Shown here: in pieces, positions 12,510 to 23,892 of the stretch
How the letters are laid out: the number at the start of each line of letters is the position of its first letter
Position numbering within the stretch: the first letter of the stretch is position 1
Assembly (NCBI RefSeq): GCF_030817415.1
Contig: NZ_JAUSZI010000002.1
Span: 9,647,501-9,711,500, forward strand
Reading direction: 5' to 3'
Source of the DNA: Streptomyces umbrinus
Lineage (GTDB): Bacteria > Actinomycetota > Actinomycetes > Streptomycetales > Streptomycetaceae
Length of the DNA stretch: 64,000 nt
Program-made: the position numbers and the translations under genes
Notes under the pieces: model-generated
Told to the model about the DNA's origin: nothing
What the model saw: the letters and a program-made list of their open reading frames with translations, nothing else
Databases searched by the model: none

Positions 12510-12532
12510 TTGTCAGTGGCGTAGGGCAGCAT
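12510..12532 (+). promoter_or_regulatory. RecA-independent (PafBC-type) DNA-damage promoter of dinB
   Basis: TTGTCAGTG (12510-12518), then exactly 8 nt, then CAGCAT (12527-12532). This matches the actinobacterial RecA-NDp motif tTGTCRgtg-N8-TAnnnT with one mismatch in the -10. Transcription would start about 7 nt later, at the GTG codon, giving a leaderless message. Two similar motifs precede ung and the 63165 gene. Confidence 0.68.
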
Positions 12533-12539
12533 CGGACAT

Positions 12540-13940
12540 GTGAGAACCGCGCCCACGATCCTGCATCTCGACATGGATGCCTTCTACGCCTCGGCGGAGC
12601 AGGCGGCCAAGCCGAGCCTGCGCGGCAAAGCGGTCATCGTGGGCGGGCTCGGGCCGCGGGGCGTGGTGGCGACCTGCTCGTACGAGGCACGGGTTTTCGG
12701 GGTGCATTCGGCCATGCCCATGGCACAGGCCCGCCGGCTGGCGCCGAACGCCGCGTATCTCGTACCGCGCTTCGGGCTCTATCGAGACATCAGCGAGCAG
12801 GTGATGGGCCTGCTGCGGGATCTGTCGCCCCTGGTGGAGCCTCTGAGCCTGGACGAGGCGTTCGTGGACCTGGAGGCCGGGCAGACGGCCTGGGACGCCG
12901 AGTCGGCACAGCTGACCGGGGTGAAACTGCGCGGGGACATCAGGGCCGTCACCGGGCTGACCGGGTCCGTGGGGCTCGCAGCCTCCAAGATGCTCGCGAA
13001 GATCGCCTCCGAGCAGGCCAAGCCCGACGGGCTGGTGCTGATAGAGCCGGGCACCGAGCGGGAGCTGCTCGCCCCCATGTCCGTGCGGACGCTGCCGGGC
13101 GTGGGGCCCGCCACGGGGGACCATCTGCGGCGGGCCGGGATCACCACGGTCGGGGAGATCGCCGAGGCGGGCGAGGACGAGCTCGTACGGCTCCTGGGGA
13201 AGGCCCACGGGGTCGCGCTGTACGCCATGGCGCTCGCGCACGACGTGCGGCCCGTGGTGGCCGAGCGGGACACCAAGTCGGTGTCCGTCGAGGACACGTA
13301 CGACGTGGACATCCACGACCGGGTGCGGGTGCGGATGGAGGTCCAGCGGCTTGCCGACCGGTGTGTGGGGCGGTTGCGGGGCGCGCATCTGTCGGGGCGG
13401 ACCATCGTGCTGAAGGTACGGCGGTACGACTTCTCGACGCTGACCCGGTCCGAGACGCTCAGGGGGCCCACGGACGACCCCGCCGTGGTGCGGGAGGCCG
13501 CGGCGCGGTTGCTGGAGTCCGTGGACACCACGGGCGGCGTACGGCTTCTGGGGGTGGGGGTCTCGGGGCTCGCCGACTACACGCAGGAGGATCTCTTCGC
13601 GCAGGCTCGGACGGCTGCCGCTGCCGCTGCTGCTGCCGCAGAGGAGCCGGAGCATGCGGAGAAGGAGGAGGCCGAGGAGGTTGTGGAGGAGCCGGTGGCT
13701 CCTGCGGAGCGGCGGTGGCATGCGGGGCACGATGTGCGGCATGCGGAGTTCGGGCATGGGTGGGTGCAGGGGAGTGGGCTGGGGCGGGTGACTGTGCGGT
13801 TCGAGACGCCGGATTCCTTGCCTGGGCGGGTGCGGACGTTTCGGAGTGATGATCCTTTGTTGGAGGTTGCGGAGCCGTTGCCGTTGGTGGGGCGGGGGGC
13901 CGGCGATTCGGGGGTGGGTGAGGCGGTTGTAGGGGGGTGA
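12540..13940 (+). CDS. dinB: DNA polymerase IV (Y-family, DinB)
   Basis: Translesion DNA polymerase for damage tolerance. Catalytic acidic motifs are present: LDMDAFYASAEQ at residues 10-21 and SLDEAFVDLE near residue 105. The nucleotide-binding CSYEARVFGVHSAMP segment lies near residue 45. A helix-hairpin-helix (LPGVGPATGDHLRRAG) and little-finger domain follow to about residue 345. Beyond the usual ~350 residues is an alanine-rich linker and a C-terminal module (WHAGHDVRHAEFGHGWVQG...VRF) resembling the Tudor-like tail of UvrD/PcrA helicases. No sliding-clamp motif is obvious. The GTG start lies on a predicted leaderless damage-inducible promoter. Base use becomes G/T-rich near the end. Confidence 0.92.
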   Translation: MRTAPTILHLDMDAFYASAEQAAKPSLRGKAVIVGGLGPRGVVATCSYEARVFGVHSAMPMAQARRLAPNAAYLVPRFGLYRDISEQVMGLLRDLSPLVEPLSLDEAFVDLEAGQTAWDAESAQLTGVKLRGDIRAVTGLTGSVGLAASKMLAKIASEQAKPDGLVLIEPGTERELLAPMSVRTLPGVGPATGDHLRRAGITTVGEIAEAGEDELVRLLGKAHGVALYAMALAHDVRPVVAERDTKSVSVEDTYDVDIHDRVRVRMEVQRLADRCVGRLRGAHLSGRTIVLKVRRYDFSTLTRSETLRGPTDDPAVVREAAARLLESVDTTGGVRLLGVGVSGLADYTQEDLFAQARTAAAAAAAAAEEPEHAEKEEAEEVVEEPVAPAERRWHAGHDVRHAEFGHGWVQGSGLGRVTVRFETPDSLPGRVRTFRSDDPLLEVAEPLPLVGRGAGDSGVGEAVVGG

Positions 13941-13955
13941 GCTGGGTGGGTTTGT

Positions 13956-14010
13956 GGGTGCGGGTGCGTTGTGGCTTGTCGCGCAGTTCCCCGCGCCCCC
14001 AAGGGGGCCC
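13956..14010 (+). repeat. Dispersed intergenic repeat, copy 1, with hairpin
   Basis: Downstream of dinB lies a segment containing TGTGGCTTGTCGCGCAGTTC and CCCGCGCCCC. The same sequence recurs at 53425. The end forms a GCCCCC-AA-GGGGGC hairpin that could terminate dinB and the convergent PRC-barrel gene. I recognise this as a common Streptomyces intergenic repeat. Confidence 0.75.
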
Positions 14011-14384
14011 TACTGGGGCTCGTCCTTGCCTGCCAGGTGGCCGAAGTCGTGGTCCGGGAAGGGGGGTGGGGGGGCTACGTCCAGGCCGTAGTGGTGGTAG
14101 AGCTGGAGTTCCTGTTCGGGGGAGAGGTGGCGGCCCACTCCGAAGTCGGGGGCGTCCTTGATCAGGGCGCGTTCGAAGGGGACGCGCAGGGCCCCGTCGG
14201 CCAGCTCGCTGGGCTCCAGGGGGACGAAGGCGTCTCTGCTGAACAGGCCGGTGCGTATGGCCGCCCACTCCGGTACGCCGGTCGCGTCGTCGAGGTAGAC
14301 CTCGTCGACCGTGCCGATTTTTGTGCCGTTGCGGTCGAACGCCTTGCGGCCTATCAGGTTGCGCGGATCGATGTCGGTCTGCAC
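14010..14384 (-). CDS. PRC-barrel domain protein
   Basis: A small soluble protein of about 124 residues. Residues about 5-75 form a PRC-barrel (IDPRNLIGRKAFDRNGTKIG, VDEVYLDDATGVPEWAAI, FVPLEPSEL), a fold also found in RimM and photosynthetic reaction-centre subunit H. The C-terminal part is charged and ends in a proline/histidine-rich tail. Function in Streptomyces is unknown; relatives are often stress-associated. I chose GTG at the 3' coordinate because GGAGG lies 4 nt upstream on this strand. The gene faces dinB. Confidence 0.8.
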   Translation of the reverse strand: MQTDIDPRNLIGRKAFDRNGTKIGTVDEVYLDDATGVPEWAAIRTGLFSRDAFVPLEPSELADGALRVPFERALIKDAPDFGVGRHLSPEQELQLYHHYGLDVAPPPPFPDHDFGHLAGKDEPQ

Positions 14385-14495
14385 GGGCCCTCCAGCTGCT
14401 CGCAACTCATCCGTAAGCACTACGAAAGAGCACTTTGAGGAGGGCGGCCACTCGAGGGAACCCCGCTGGTACGCTGGGCAACGGCTGCTGACCCC

Positions 14496-14712
14496 GTGCG
14501 GGAGAGTCCTCCAGGCTTCATCGGAGGCGCCGAAGGAGCAAATCCTCCCCGGAATCTCTCAGGCCCACGTACCGCATGGACGAGGTCACTCTGGAAAGCA
14601 GAGCGGTGTTCGAGCTTTTTGACGGGCTCCGCTCTCACCGACGGTGAAAACCGGTGCGCCTTCGCGGGCGGCCCGGTGAAGCTCTCAGGTTGAGATGACA
14701 GAGGGGGAGGCC
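14496..14712 (+). ncRNA. Glycine riboswitch (tandem aptamers) of gcvP
   Basis: The first aptamer is canonical: GGGAGAGTCC, then GCGCCGAAGGAGCAAATCC, AATCTCTCAGG, and ACGAGGTCACTCTGGAAAGC near 14580-14600. A second, shortened aptamer follows, with GGTGAAAACCGGTGCGCC, GAAGCTCTCAGG and GACAGAGGGGG up to about 14712. It ends about 58 nt before the gcvP start. In this class, glycine binding turns on glycine-cleavage genes. The variant second aptamer lacks the usual GCGCCGAAGG core. Confidence 0.9.
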
Positions 14713-14769
14713 GTCCGGGCACCCATGCAGTGGTGCCCTCGAAGGTCGTCAGACCAGGAGGCCTCCGCA

Positions 14770-17655
<2,886 letters not shown>

Positions 17656-17674
17656 TCACCGACAGACATGCGTC

Positions 17675-17714
17675 GGGGCCGGTTCCGGGATTGCTTCCCG
17701 GGCCGGCCCCTCGT
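17675..17714 (+). terminator. Terminator after gcvP
   Basis: A long GC stem, GGGGCCGG..CCGGG paired with CCCGG.CCGGCCCC around a short loop, lies 20 nt after the gcvP stop. It has small internal mismatches and no strong T-run. Confidence 0.7.
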
Positions 17715-17758
17715 GTGTCCGGACGGCCTGCCCCGCCGCCCTTGGTGCACCGCGCCGC

Positions 17759-17962
17759 TCAGGCGGCGGTCATCACGTCCATGGCCACAGGTCGATGTGG
17801 AGCGATGATCCGGCCGTCCGGCAGAAGCTCACCGGTGTCCTCGAAGAGGAGAACGCCGTTGCACAGCAGGCTCCATCCCTGTTCCGGGTGGTGCGCCACG
17901 AGAAGCGCGGCCTCCCGGTCGGCGGAGTCGGCTGTCGGGCACGGTGGCTGGTGCTGGCACAT
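17759..17962 (-). CDS. Small conserved Streptomyces protein (DUF5999-like)
   Basis: A 67-residue protein starting MCQHQPPCPTADSADREAA and ending in an ILE/ALA-rich segment. The pattern (cysteines at residues 2, 8 and 34; HHPEQGWSLLCNGVLLFEDT; IIAPHRPVA) is one I recognise from small Streptomyces proteins grouped as DUF5999. Function is unknown; the spaced cysteines could bind metal (inference). I prefer this ATG because the 60-residue upstream extension shows no coding character. Confidence 0.72.
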   Translation of the reverse strand: MCQHQPPCPTADSADREAALLVAHHPEQGWSLLCNGVLLFEDTGELLPDGRIIAPHRPVAMDVMTAA

Positions 17963-18364
17963 TGATGGGATCTTTCGCTTTGGTGTGAGGTCGGTGATCG
18001 GTGTCGTGTCTGTTCCGCGGCTCGAACTGATGCTCATTGCCGCCCCCCGTTTGTCAGATGGTCCGGAACCCAGTGTTGCCCTACGGGCGTCAATCCGCAG
18101 GGATTTGGCGTCAGCGCTCCTCACAGGTTGATGACGCATCACCCGTGCGGACGGTTCATTCCAACTGGGCTGCCTCTTCGGGTGGTTCGTAGTGGTCGGA
18201 TGGGGCTAGTCCGGACGGGCCGGGGGTGCGCTGTGTCCACCGGACGTCACTCCACGCGACACAGTTTCCACGCGGTCACAGAGCGGAGTGGAGAGGTGTG
18301 CCCGTGCACAGCAGTGTGCCCCGCGGCCGGGGTGGGGCCGCGGGGCACGGAAGCCGGGGTGCGC
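17963..18364. other. Intergenic region, no gene seen
   Basis: About 400 bases between two leftward genes. Codon bias is weak in every frame. It probably holds the promoter of the small DUF5999-like gene and the 3' end of the next operon; no clear terminator or operator is visible. Confidence 0.5.
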
Positions 18365-18961
18365 TCAGGCGGGTGAGCCGAGCAGTGGGGCGGGCGTCGG
18401 CGTCGGCGTGAGCCGATGGGTCAGGACGGGCAGCAGCTCGGCCACGCGGTGCGGTCGGTGCGCGGCGATGCCGGGCGGGGCGGGAGCCAGCGGCACCAGA
18501 AGGTCGGTGGCAGCGGGATGGCCCTCGGCGCCGTCGGCCGCGCAGTCTCCGTGCAGCCAGAGTGTGAGCATGTAGAGCTCGGGTACGGACAACAGACGGG
18601 CCTGGTACGACCCGGTCATCGTCTCGGCCTGGCGCAGGGCGCGCTCGGTGGCGGTGACGTACGGGCCCTCGAAGAAGTGCGAGAACGCCCAGCCGTCGGG
18701 GGTCAGCCTCGTTTCCGCGGCCGCCACGGCACGTTCGCCGCAGCGGATCAGGAAGCGCCACCCGGCCAGGCGGGTGGCGGAGGTGCCCGCCGGGGTGATC
18801 CGGTCGAGTACGTGGACGGGCAGAGGGAGATCGGGTGTGGCGGGTCCCTGGGCATTGCGCAGGGCCGGGGTGCGTGCTTCACGGACCGCGGTGGGGGAAC
18901 CGAGGGCGGTGAGGACGGTGCGCAACGCGGGCGCGGGAGCCGGGGGCACATGCAGCGGCAT
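18365..18961 (-). CDS. Conserved hypothetical protein, Streptomyces-type
   Basis: A predicted soluble protein of about 198 residues that I do not assign to a named family. It is proline/alanine-rich at both ends (PAPAPALRTVL, TPTPTPAPLLG). The central folded part includes WRFLIRCGERAVAAAETRLT and WAFSHFFEGPYVTATERALR, followed by ELYMLTLWLHGD. No signal peptide or membrane helix is seen. AGAGG lies upstream of this ATG, while the longer reading frame starts in non-coding-looking sequence. Good G/C third-position bias supports expression. Confidence 0.68.
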   Translation of the reverse strand: MPLHVPPAPAPALRTVLTALGSPTAVREARTPALRNAQGPATPDLPLPVHVLDRITPAGTSATRLAGWRFLIRCGERAVAAAETRLTPDGWAFSHFFEGPYVTATERALRQAETMTGSYQARLLSVPELYMLTLWLHGDCAADGAEGHPAATDLLVPLAPAPPGIAAHRPHRVAELLPVLTHRLTPTPTPAPLLGSPA

Positions 18962-19528
18962 GGTGGGTCGCCTCTCATTCGACAGGCATGGTGGCGCGAG
19001 GGCGGGGGCGGACGGCGCTGTCAGCTCTCGGGTCAGAGGAGCGTGGGCCCAAGGTCCTGTCGTCAAAGTGACGTCGTTCGCCCGAAGGGTCGGCCGCGTG
19101 GCGGGCGGCACTTTGACGGCAGGACCTACCATGGCGAACGCCAACTCTCTGCCTCGTTCGCGGAGTTTATACGACACGTGTTCTGACGGTGTTTCGTCTA
19201 GCCGTTCCGCGCATTAAGGGCAAGAGACAATTCGGTCGGCGTGACGTGCGTTTGGTCCTGGTTCTCCAGGGGTACCCGTCGATGACCTCGGAATATGCCA
19301 TCGGGGTGGACGGCCGGTTCCTGTCGGCGTTTTTCACGACAGGGCCGATCGTCGAAAACCCGCACTGCCCCATGCCTGGTGAATGTGCCTGTGGGCAACC
19401 GCGTTCAGAGTAGCGCCCGGGGGGTTCGTCCAGGGCGTTATCGATCACATTGCCTGGGCATCATCCCACGTGACCCGGGACATCAGCGGCCGGTTCGTCG
19501 GGCTGCCCAGTCGAGGAGGGACACTTCG
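18962..19528. other. Intergenic region with long inverted repeat
   Basis: About 570 bases between divergent genes with no convincing coding frame. Its main structure is an inverted repeat (19053-19070 against 19109-19126), listed separately. The last 16 bases hold the strong ribosome site GAGGAGGG of the next gene. Confidence 0.5.
19053..19126. repeat. Inverted repeat with 18-bp arms
   Basis: The left arm GGTCCTGTCGTCAAAGTG (19053-19070) and right arm CACTTTGACGGCAGGACC (19109-19126) pair over 17 of 18 positions around a 38-nt loop. It lies about 90 bp upstream of the leftward hypothetical gene. It could be a paired operator, a structured leader or a small mobile-element remnant. Confidence 0.6.
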
Positions 19529-21049
19529 ATGGGGGAGAAGGTCGTGGCGGGACCGATCGGCCTGTCCGATCGGCAGCGCTACCGCGAAAAGCTCCAGCAG
19601 TGTCTGGCGGGGCTGGCGCGGTTGCTGGCGGAGAAGCGGTTCGACCGCCCAAAGAATCTCATGGGCCTGGAGATCGAGCTGAATCTCGCCGGTCCTGACG
19701 GCATGCCGAGAATGATGAATGCGCAAGTACTTGAGCGCATCGCGAGCCGGGATTTCCAAACAGAACTCGCCATGTTCAATCTGGAAGTAAACATTGCTCC
19801 CCATCGGCTCGGCGGCCGTGTATTCGACCGGCTCGCCGAGGAGTTGCGCACGTCACTCGCATATGCCCACCGGAAGGCGAACGAGGTCGACGCCGGAATC
19901 GTGATGATCGGTATTCTGCCGACGATCGCCCGCGACGACCTGGTCTCCGCGAACCTTTCCGACGTGGACCGCTACACGCTGCTCAACGACCAGATCGTGG
20001 CCGCCCGCGGCGAGGACTTCAGGCTGGACATCGAGGGTGTGGAGCGGCTCAGCTGCACCTCGGCGTCCATCGCGCCCGAAGCCGCCTGCACCTCCGTTCA
20101 GTTGCACCTCCAGGTCACGCCCGGACGCTTCGCCGACGTGTGGAACGCGGCGCAGGCGGTGGCCGCCGTCCAGGTCGCGGTGGGCGCCAACTCGCCCTTC
20201 CTGTTCGGCCGTGAGCTGTGGCGCGAGTCGCGGCCTCCGCTGTTCCTGCAGTCCACCGACACCCGTCCGCCCGAGCTCCAGGCGCAGGGGGTCCGTCCGC
20301 GGACCTGGTTCGGGGAGCGGTGGATCTCGTCGGCGTACGACCTGTTCGAGGAGAACCTGCGTTTCTTCCCTCCTCTGTTGCCCATCTGCGACGAGGAGGA
20401 TCCGCAGGCCGTCCTCGACAAGGGCGGCACGCCCCGGCTCGCCGAACTCGTGCTCCACAACGGCACCATCTACCGCTGGAACCGCCCGGTGTACGGCATC
20501 GACGACGGTGTCCCGCATCTGCGCGTGGAGAACCGTGTGCTGCCCGCGGGCCCCACGGTCACCGACGTCATCGCCAACGCGGCCTTCTACTACGGGCTCG
20601 TACGGGCCCTCGCGGGCGAGGCGCGGCCGGTGTGGACACGGCTGCCCTTCGAGGCCGCGGCGGCCAACTTCGACCACGCCTGCCGGTACGGCATCGACGC
20701 GCGGCTGGAGTGGCCGCGACGCGGCAGGTACGGCGGGACCACGCGGATGCCCGCGACCCGGCTGGTGCTGGACGAACTGCTGCCGCTCGCGGCGGCGGGC
20801 CTGGACGCGTGGGGCGTCGAGCCGGCCGACCGGGACCTCTACCTCGGCGTCATCGAAGAGCGCTGCAAGCGGGGCGTCAACGGGGCCTCCTGGCAGTCCC
20901 GTACGTTCCACAAGGCGCTGGAGGACGGCATGGGGCGGGATGCCGCGCTGGCCGCCACGACGAAACGGTACGCCGAGCTGATGCACCTCGGTGAGCCCGT
21001 GCACACCTGGCCGGTCGGGTTACCGGCGCCCGCCGTTTCGCTCGGGTGA
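19529..21049 (+). CDS. Glutamate-cysteine ligase family 2-like protein
   Basis: A predicted soluble ATP-grasp-like carboxylate-amine ligase of about 506 residues. The N-terminal acidic motif LMGLEIELNLAG (about residues 47-58) matches the metal/ATP-binding GxExE of GCS2 enzymes. Further conserved segments are MFNLEVNIAPHRLGG and the C-terminal basic NGASWQSRTFHKALEDGMG. Streptomyces makes mycothiol, so the product need not be glutathione; the real substrate is unknown. The ATG has GAGGAGGG just upstream. The gene stands alone. Confidence 0.8.
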   Translation: MGEKVVAGPIGLSDRQRYREKLQQCLAGLARLLAEKRFDRPKNLMGLEIELNLAGPDGMPRMMNAQVLERIASRDFQTELAMFNLEVNIAPHRLGGRVFDRLAEELRTSLAYAHRKANEVDAGIVMIGILPTIARDDLVSANLSDVDRYTLLNDQIVAARGEDFRLDIEGVERLSCTSASIAPEAACTSVQLHLQVTPGRFADVWNAAQAVAAVQVAVGANSPFLFGRELWRESRPPLFLQSTDTRPPELQAQGVRPRTWFGERWISSAYDLFEENLRFFPPLLPICDEEDPQAVLDKGGTPRLAELVLHNGTIYRWNRPVYGIDDGVPHLRVENRVLPAGPTVTDVIANAAFYYGLVRALAGEARPVWTRLPFEAAAANFDHACRYGIDARLEWPRRGRYGGTTRMPATRLVLDELLPLAAAGLDAWGVEPADRDLYLGVIEERCKRGVNGASWQSRTFHKALEDGMGRDAALAATTKRYAELMHLGEPVHTWPVGLPAPAVSLG

Positions 21050-21116
21050 GGTCGGCGGGGTGACGTGTGGTGGTGGGGTCAGTGGGGTGACGCGTGGTGG
21101 CGAGGTCGGTGGGTGA
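21050..21116. repeat. Imperfect tandem repeat between convergent genes
   Basis: Units of about 28 bp (GGGGTGACGTGTGGTGG and GGGGTGACGCGTGGTGG, each followed by a GGTC segment) occur twice plus a partial copy. No function is evident; it may act as a weak transcriptional barrier. Confidence 0.55.
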
Positions 21117-22886
21117 TCACTTCTGGTCGCCGGCCCGTACGACGGCTTTCAGGATCACCGAGTGGATCTGGGACGGGTCGGTGACCAGGTGGGCCGAGCC
21201 CCCGGTCGCCTCGGCGATCTCGTCGAGCTCCTTCTTGTCGGCCTCCGGCCCCACCGCGATCGCGATCAGCGGTACCGGGCGGTCCGGATCGGTCAGCTGC
21301 CGGAGTTGGGCGACGAGGGCGGAGCGCGAGATGCTCCCCGGGTCATCGTTCACGCCGTCGGTGAGCAGTACCAGCCCGTTGAACTTGCCCTTCGTGTAGG
21401 AGGCCGTGGCCTCCTTGTAGGCCGCCAGTGTCGTGTCGTACAGGCCTGTGGCGCCGTCCTTGACCGGCTTCAGGCTGTCGAAGGCCGCCGACAGAAGGTC
21501 CCGCTGGGTACTGCCGGCCGCGCGGCCGGCCAGCCGCTCGGTCGGGACGAGTACGCGGTAGTCGCGCTCGCCGTCGACCTTCCTGGAGAACGTCCAGAGC
21601 CCGACCTCGTCCTGAGGGGTGAAGGTGGCCAGAGCCTGTGACAGCGCCGACTTGGTCACCTCCATACGGGACTCGCTGGTGCCCGGCACCGGCTTCGACA
21701 TGGACGCGGAGATGTCGACGACCGTGGTGAGCCGGGCGCTCTGCACGGTGATCGTCCACATGCCGAGGGCTTCCTCGATCTCCTTGTCCGTGGCGGGTGT
21801 GTCCGGCAGTTCCCTGTACGGCTGCGGGGCGCGGCCGCCGGCGCGGGTCACCAGCTTGTCCGGGATGTCGTCGTCATCCGTACGGAAGCCGTGCTTCTCC
21901 AGGATCCGGCGCCCGTCGGGCTCGCCGAGGAGGGTCATGAACCGCAGCGCGGCCCGGCTCTCGTCGGTGGTCAGCGCCGGCTCGTCGACCAGCGCGAACG
22001 GGAAGTCGAGCAGGGGCGAGCCGTCCTTCGGGTAGAAGAGGTCGAGGTCGTCGCCGCTGTCCGCGGTCGTGTTGTACGCGAACGCCGCCTGCTCGGAGAG
22101 GATCAGCGCCTGGTTGCGCTTCGGGTTGCCCTGCTCGGTGCCCGAGAGGTCGCGCGGCAGGGTGTCCAGGACCTGGCTGTCGCTGTCGGAGGCGCGCAGC
22201 GAGAGGGCCTTCGCGGTGGCCGCCGCCAGGATGTCGCCGTCCTTGGCCTTGCCGACCGCGTGTGTCAGCCGGGTCAGGGCGAGCAGGCCGGTGGCGCTGC
22301 GCGACGGGTCGCCCGCCCCGAGCCTCAGCCGCTCGCTCGTCGTCGTCGCGTCGGCCAGCTCGGTCCAGCTGTACGTCTTGACGGGCCACCCGAGCGACTT
22401 CGCGGCCGTCGGGATCATGGCCACGCCCACCGGTGACGAGGCGACGTTGCCCGCCGGCGTCACCGGAACCGACTTGCCGTCCGCCATGATCCGGCTCACC
22501 CACACACCCGAGTCCGGCACCCATGCCTCGAACTCGGTGGCGCTCTTCTCATTCGACCGCAGGGCGTCCGTGACCTTGTACGCGTCCTGGGCGGTCACCT
22601 GCACGTCGAGGCAACTGCCGTCGGACGTCACGTCGTTGTCCCGGGCGTAGCCTGCCGCGTCCTTGAGCGCGGGCGCGATGCCGGGAGCGGCGGCGATCCG
22701 CAGGCGCACGGCACTGTCCCAGCAGGACGAGCCGAAGGAGAGTACGCCGCCGTCGACCGCGGCGGCCGTGCCCCCGGCGGCAGCGACCAGGAGGGCCGTC
22801 GTCAGCGCCACATTGCGGCGCCGAGCGCGCCGCCGGGGGCCGGTGGCGCCCCTCCGGAACCCGTCGGGCAAGCTGTGACGTCCCAT
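21117..22886 (-). CDS. Substrate-binding / von Willebrand factor type A domain protein
   Basis: A predicted exported, membrane-anchored protein of 589 residues. A basic N-terminus and one hydrophobic helix (NVALTTALLVAAAGGTAAAV, about residues 25-44) lead into a periplasmic-binding-protein-like domain (about 55-350). The C-terminal von Willebrand A domain (about 385-580) has a complete metal-ion-dependent adhesion site: DISASMS, a conserved threonine region, and LLTDGVNDDP. Similar Streptomyces proteins are thought to bind ligands or partner proteins outside the cell; the ligand is unknown. The upstream region is shared with the divergent CPBP gene. Confidence 0.84.
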   Translation of the reverse strand: MGRHSLPDGFRRGATGPRRRARRRNVALTTALLVAAAGGTAAAVDGGVLSFGSSCWDSAVRLRIAAAPGIAPALKDAAGYARDNDVTSDGSCLDVQVTAQDAYKVTDALRSNEKSATEFEAWVPDSGVWVSRIMADGKSVPVTPAGNVASSPVGVAMIPTAAKSLGWPVKTYSWTELADATTTSERLRLGAGDPSRSATGLLALTRLTHAVGKAKDGDILAAATAKALSLRASDSDSQVLDTLPRDLSGTEQGNPKRNQALILSEQAAFAYNTTADSGDDLDLFYPKDGSPLLDFPFALVDEPALTTDESRAALRFMTLLGEPDGRRILEKHGFRTDDDDIPDKLVTRAGGRAPQPYRELPDTPATDKEIEEALGMWTITVQSARLTTVVDISASMSKPVPGTSESRMEVTKSALSQALATFTPQDEVGLWTFSRKVDGERDYRVLVPTERLAGRAAGSTQRDLLSAAFDSLKPVKDGATGLYDTTLAAYKEATASYTKGKFNGLVLLTDGVNDDPGSISRSALVAQLRQLTDPDRPVPLIAIAVGPEADKKELDEIAEATGGSAHLVTDPSQIHSVILKAVVRAGDQK

Positions 22887-23081
22887 GGCGGTCGTGCCTT
22901 CCCTGGTCGAGCTGGATTCGTTGAAGCCGTGAAATGGCCGAATGCTATGGCATAGGGGGAGGGGTGCCCGCAGGGCGTCCGTCCCCCCGACGGCTTGTCG
23001 CGCACGATCTTCGCAACTTCTTTCGAGACCCTAGCGGGGCGAAGATGGGGATGAGGCGGGATTGCTCAACTGGAGGCAGGA

Positions 23082-23882
23082 GTGCACGTGGAGGCTGGGT
23101 CGGTGGCTGATTCTTTTCCCGAGGACCGGCCCTCGCGGCGGATTCTCCGCGACGAGACACTGCTTGTACTGGGCGTCTCGCTCGGGGCCAGCGGGGTCTC
23201 CGCGCTGATCAGCTTCGTCGGTTCGGTCACCAAACCGGGAGGTCTCAAGGACCAGGCGGCCACGCTCAACGCCTCGGCCGCCCCGGGCCGTCCCTGGCTC
23301 GATCTGGCGTGGCAGCTGTTCGGGATCGCCTCCGCGCTGGTGCCGGTCGCCCTCGTCGCGCACTTCCTGCTGCGTGAGGGGAAGGGGCTGCGCACGCTCG
23401 GCTTCGACCGCACCCGTCCGTGGCCGGACCTCGCCCGGGGTGCCGCGATCGCCGCGGTGATCGGCAGCTCGGGCATCGCGTTCTATCTGGCTGCCCGCGG
23501 ACTCGGCTTCAACCTCACCGTGGTGCCCGAGGCGCTGCCCGAGGTGTGGTGGAAGTACCCGGTGCTGATCCTCTCCGCGATCCAGAACTCGGTCCTGGAG
23601 GAGGTCATCGTCGTCGGGTATCTGCTGCGCCGCCTCGACCAGTTGGGCTGGACCCCGGTCGGCGCACTGGTGGCCAGCTCGGTGCTGCGCGGCTCGTACC
23701 ACCTCTATCAGGGCATCGGCGGGTTCATCGGCAACATGGTGATGGGCGTGGTCTTCGTCTACCTGTACCGCCGCTGGGGCCGCGTCGGACCGCTGGTGGT
23801 CGCCCACTCGCTGCTCGACATCGGGGCGTTCGTCGGGTACGCGCTGCTGGCGGGGAAAGTGGGCTGGCTGCCCACCGCGTGA
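23082..23882 (+). CDS. CPBP family intramembrane glutamic endopeptidase-like protein
   Basis: A multi-pass membrane protein of 266 residues with about six to seven hydrophobic helices. The CPBP/Rce1 (Abi) core is recognisable: LEEVIVVGYLLRRL (about residues 178-191), the histidine of RGSYHLYQG (about 209) and HSLLDIG (about 245). The glutamate pair is intact, but the arginine usual in EExxxR is valine here, so peptidase activity is uncertain. The start is a GTG with GGCAGGAG upstream; other in-frame GTGs within the next 25 bases are possible. It is divergent from the von Willebrand gene and convergent with phzF. Confidence 0.8.
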   Translation: MHVEAGSVADSFPEDRPSRRILRDETLLVLGVSLGASGVSALISFVGSVTKPGGLKDQAATLNASAAPGRPWLDLAWQLFGIASALVPVALVAHFLLREGKGLRTLGFDRTRPWPDLARGAAIAAVIGSSGIAFYLAARGLGFNLTVVPEALPEVWWKYPVLILSAIQNSVLEEVIVVGYLLRRLDQLGWTPVGALVASSVLRGSYHLYQGIGGFIGNMVMGVVFVYLYRRWGRVGPLVVAHSLLDIGAFVGYALLAGKVGWLPTA

Positions 23883-23892
23883 ACAGCGGGAA

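Noticed and set aside
17963..18364. Extended N-terminus of the small DUF5999-like gene
   Set aside because: The additional 60 residues do not look coding and the cysteine-rich body starts cleanly at the inner ATG.
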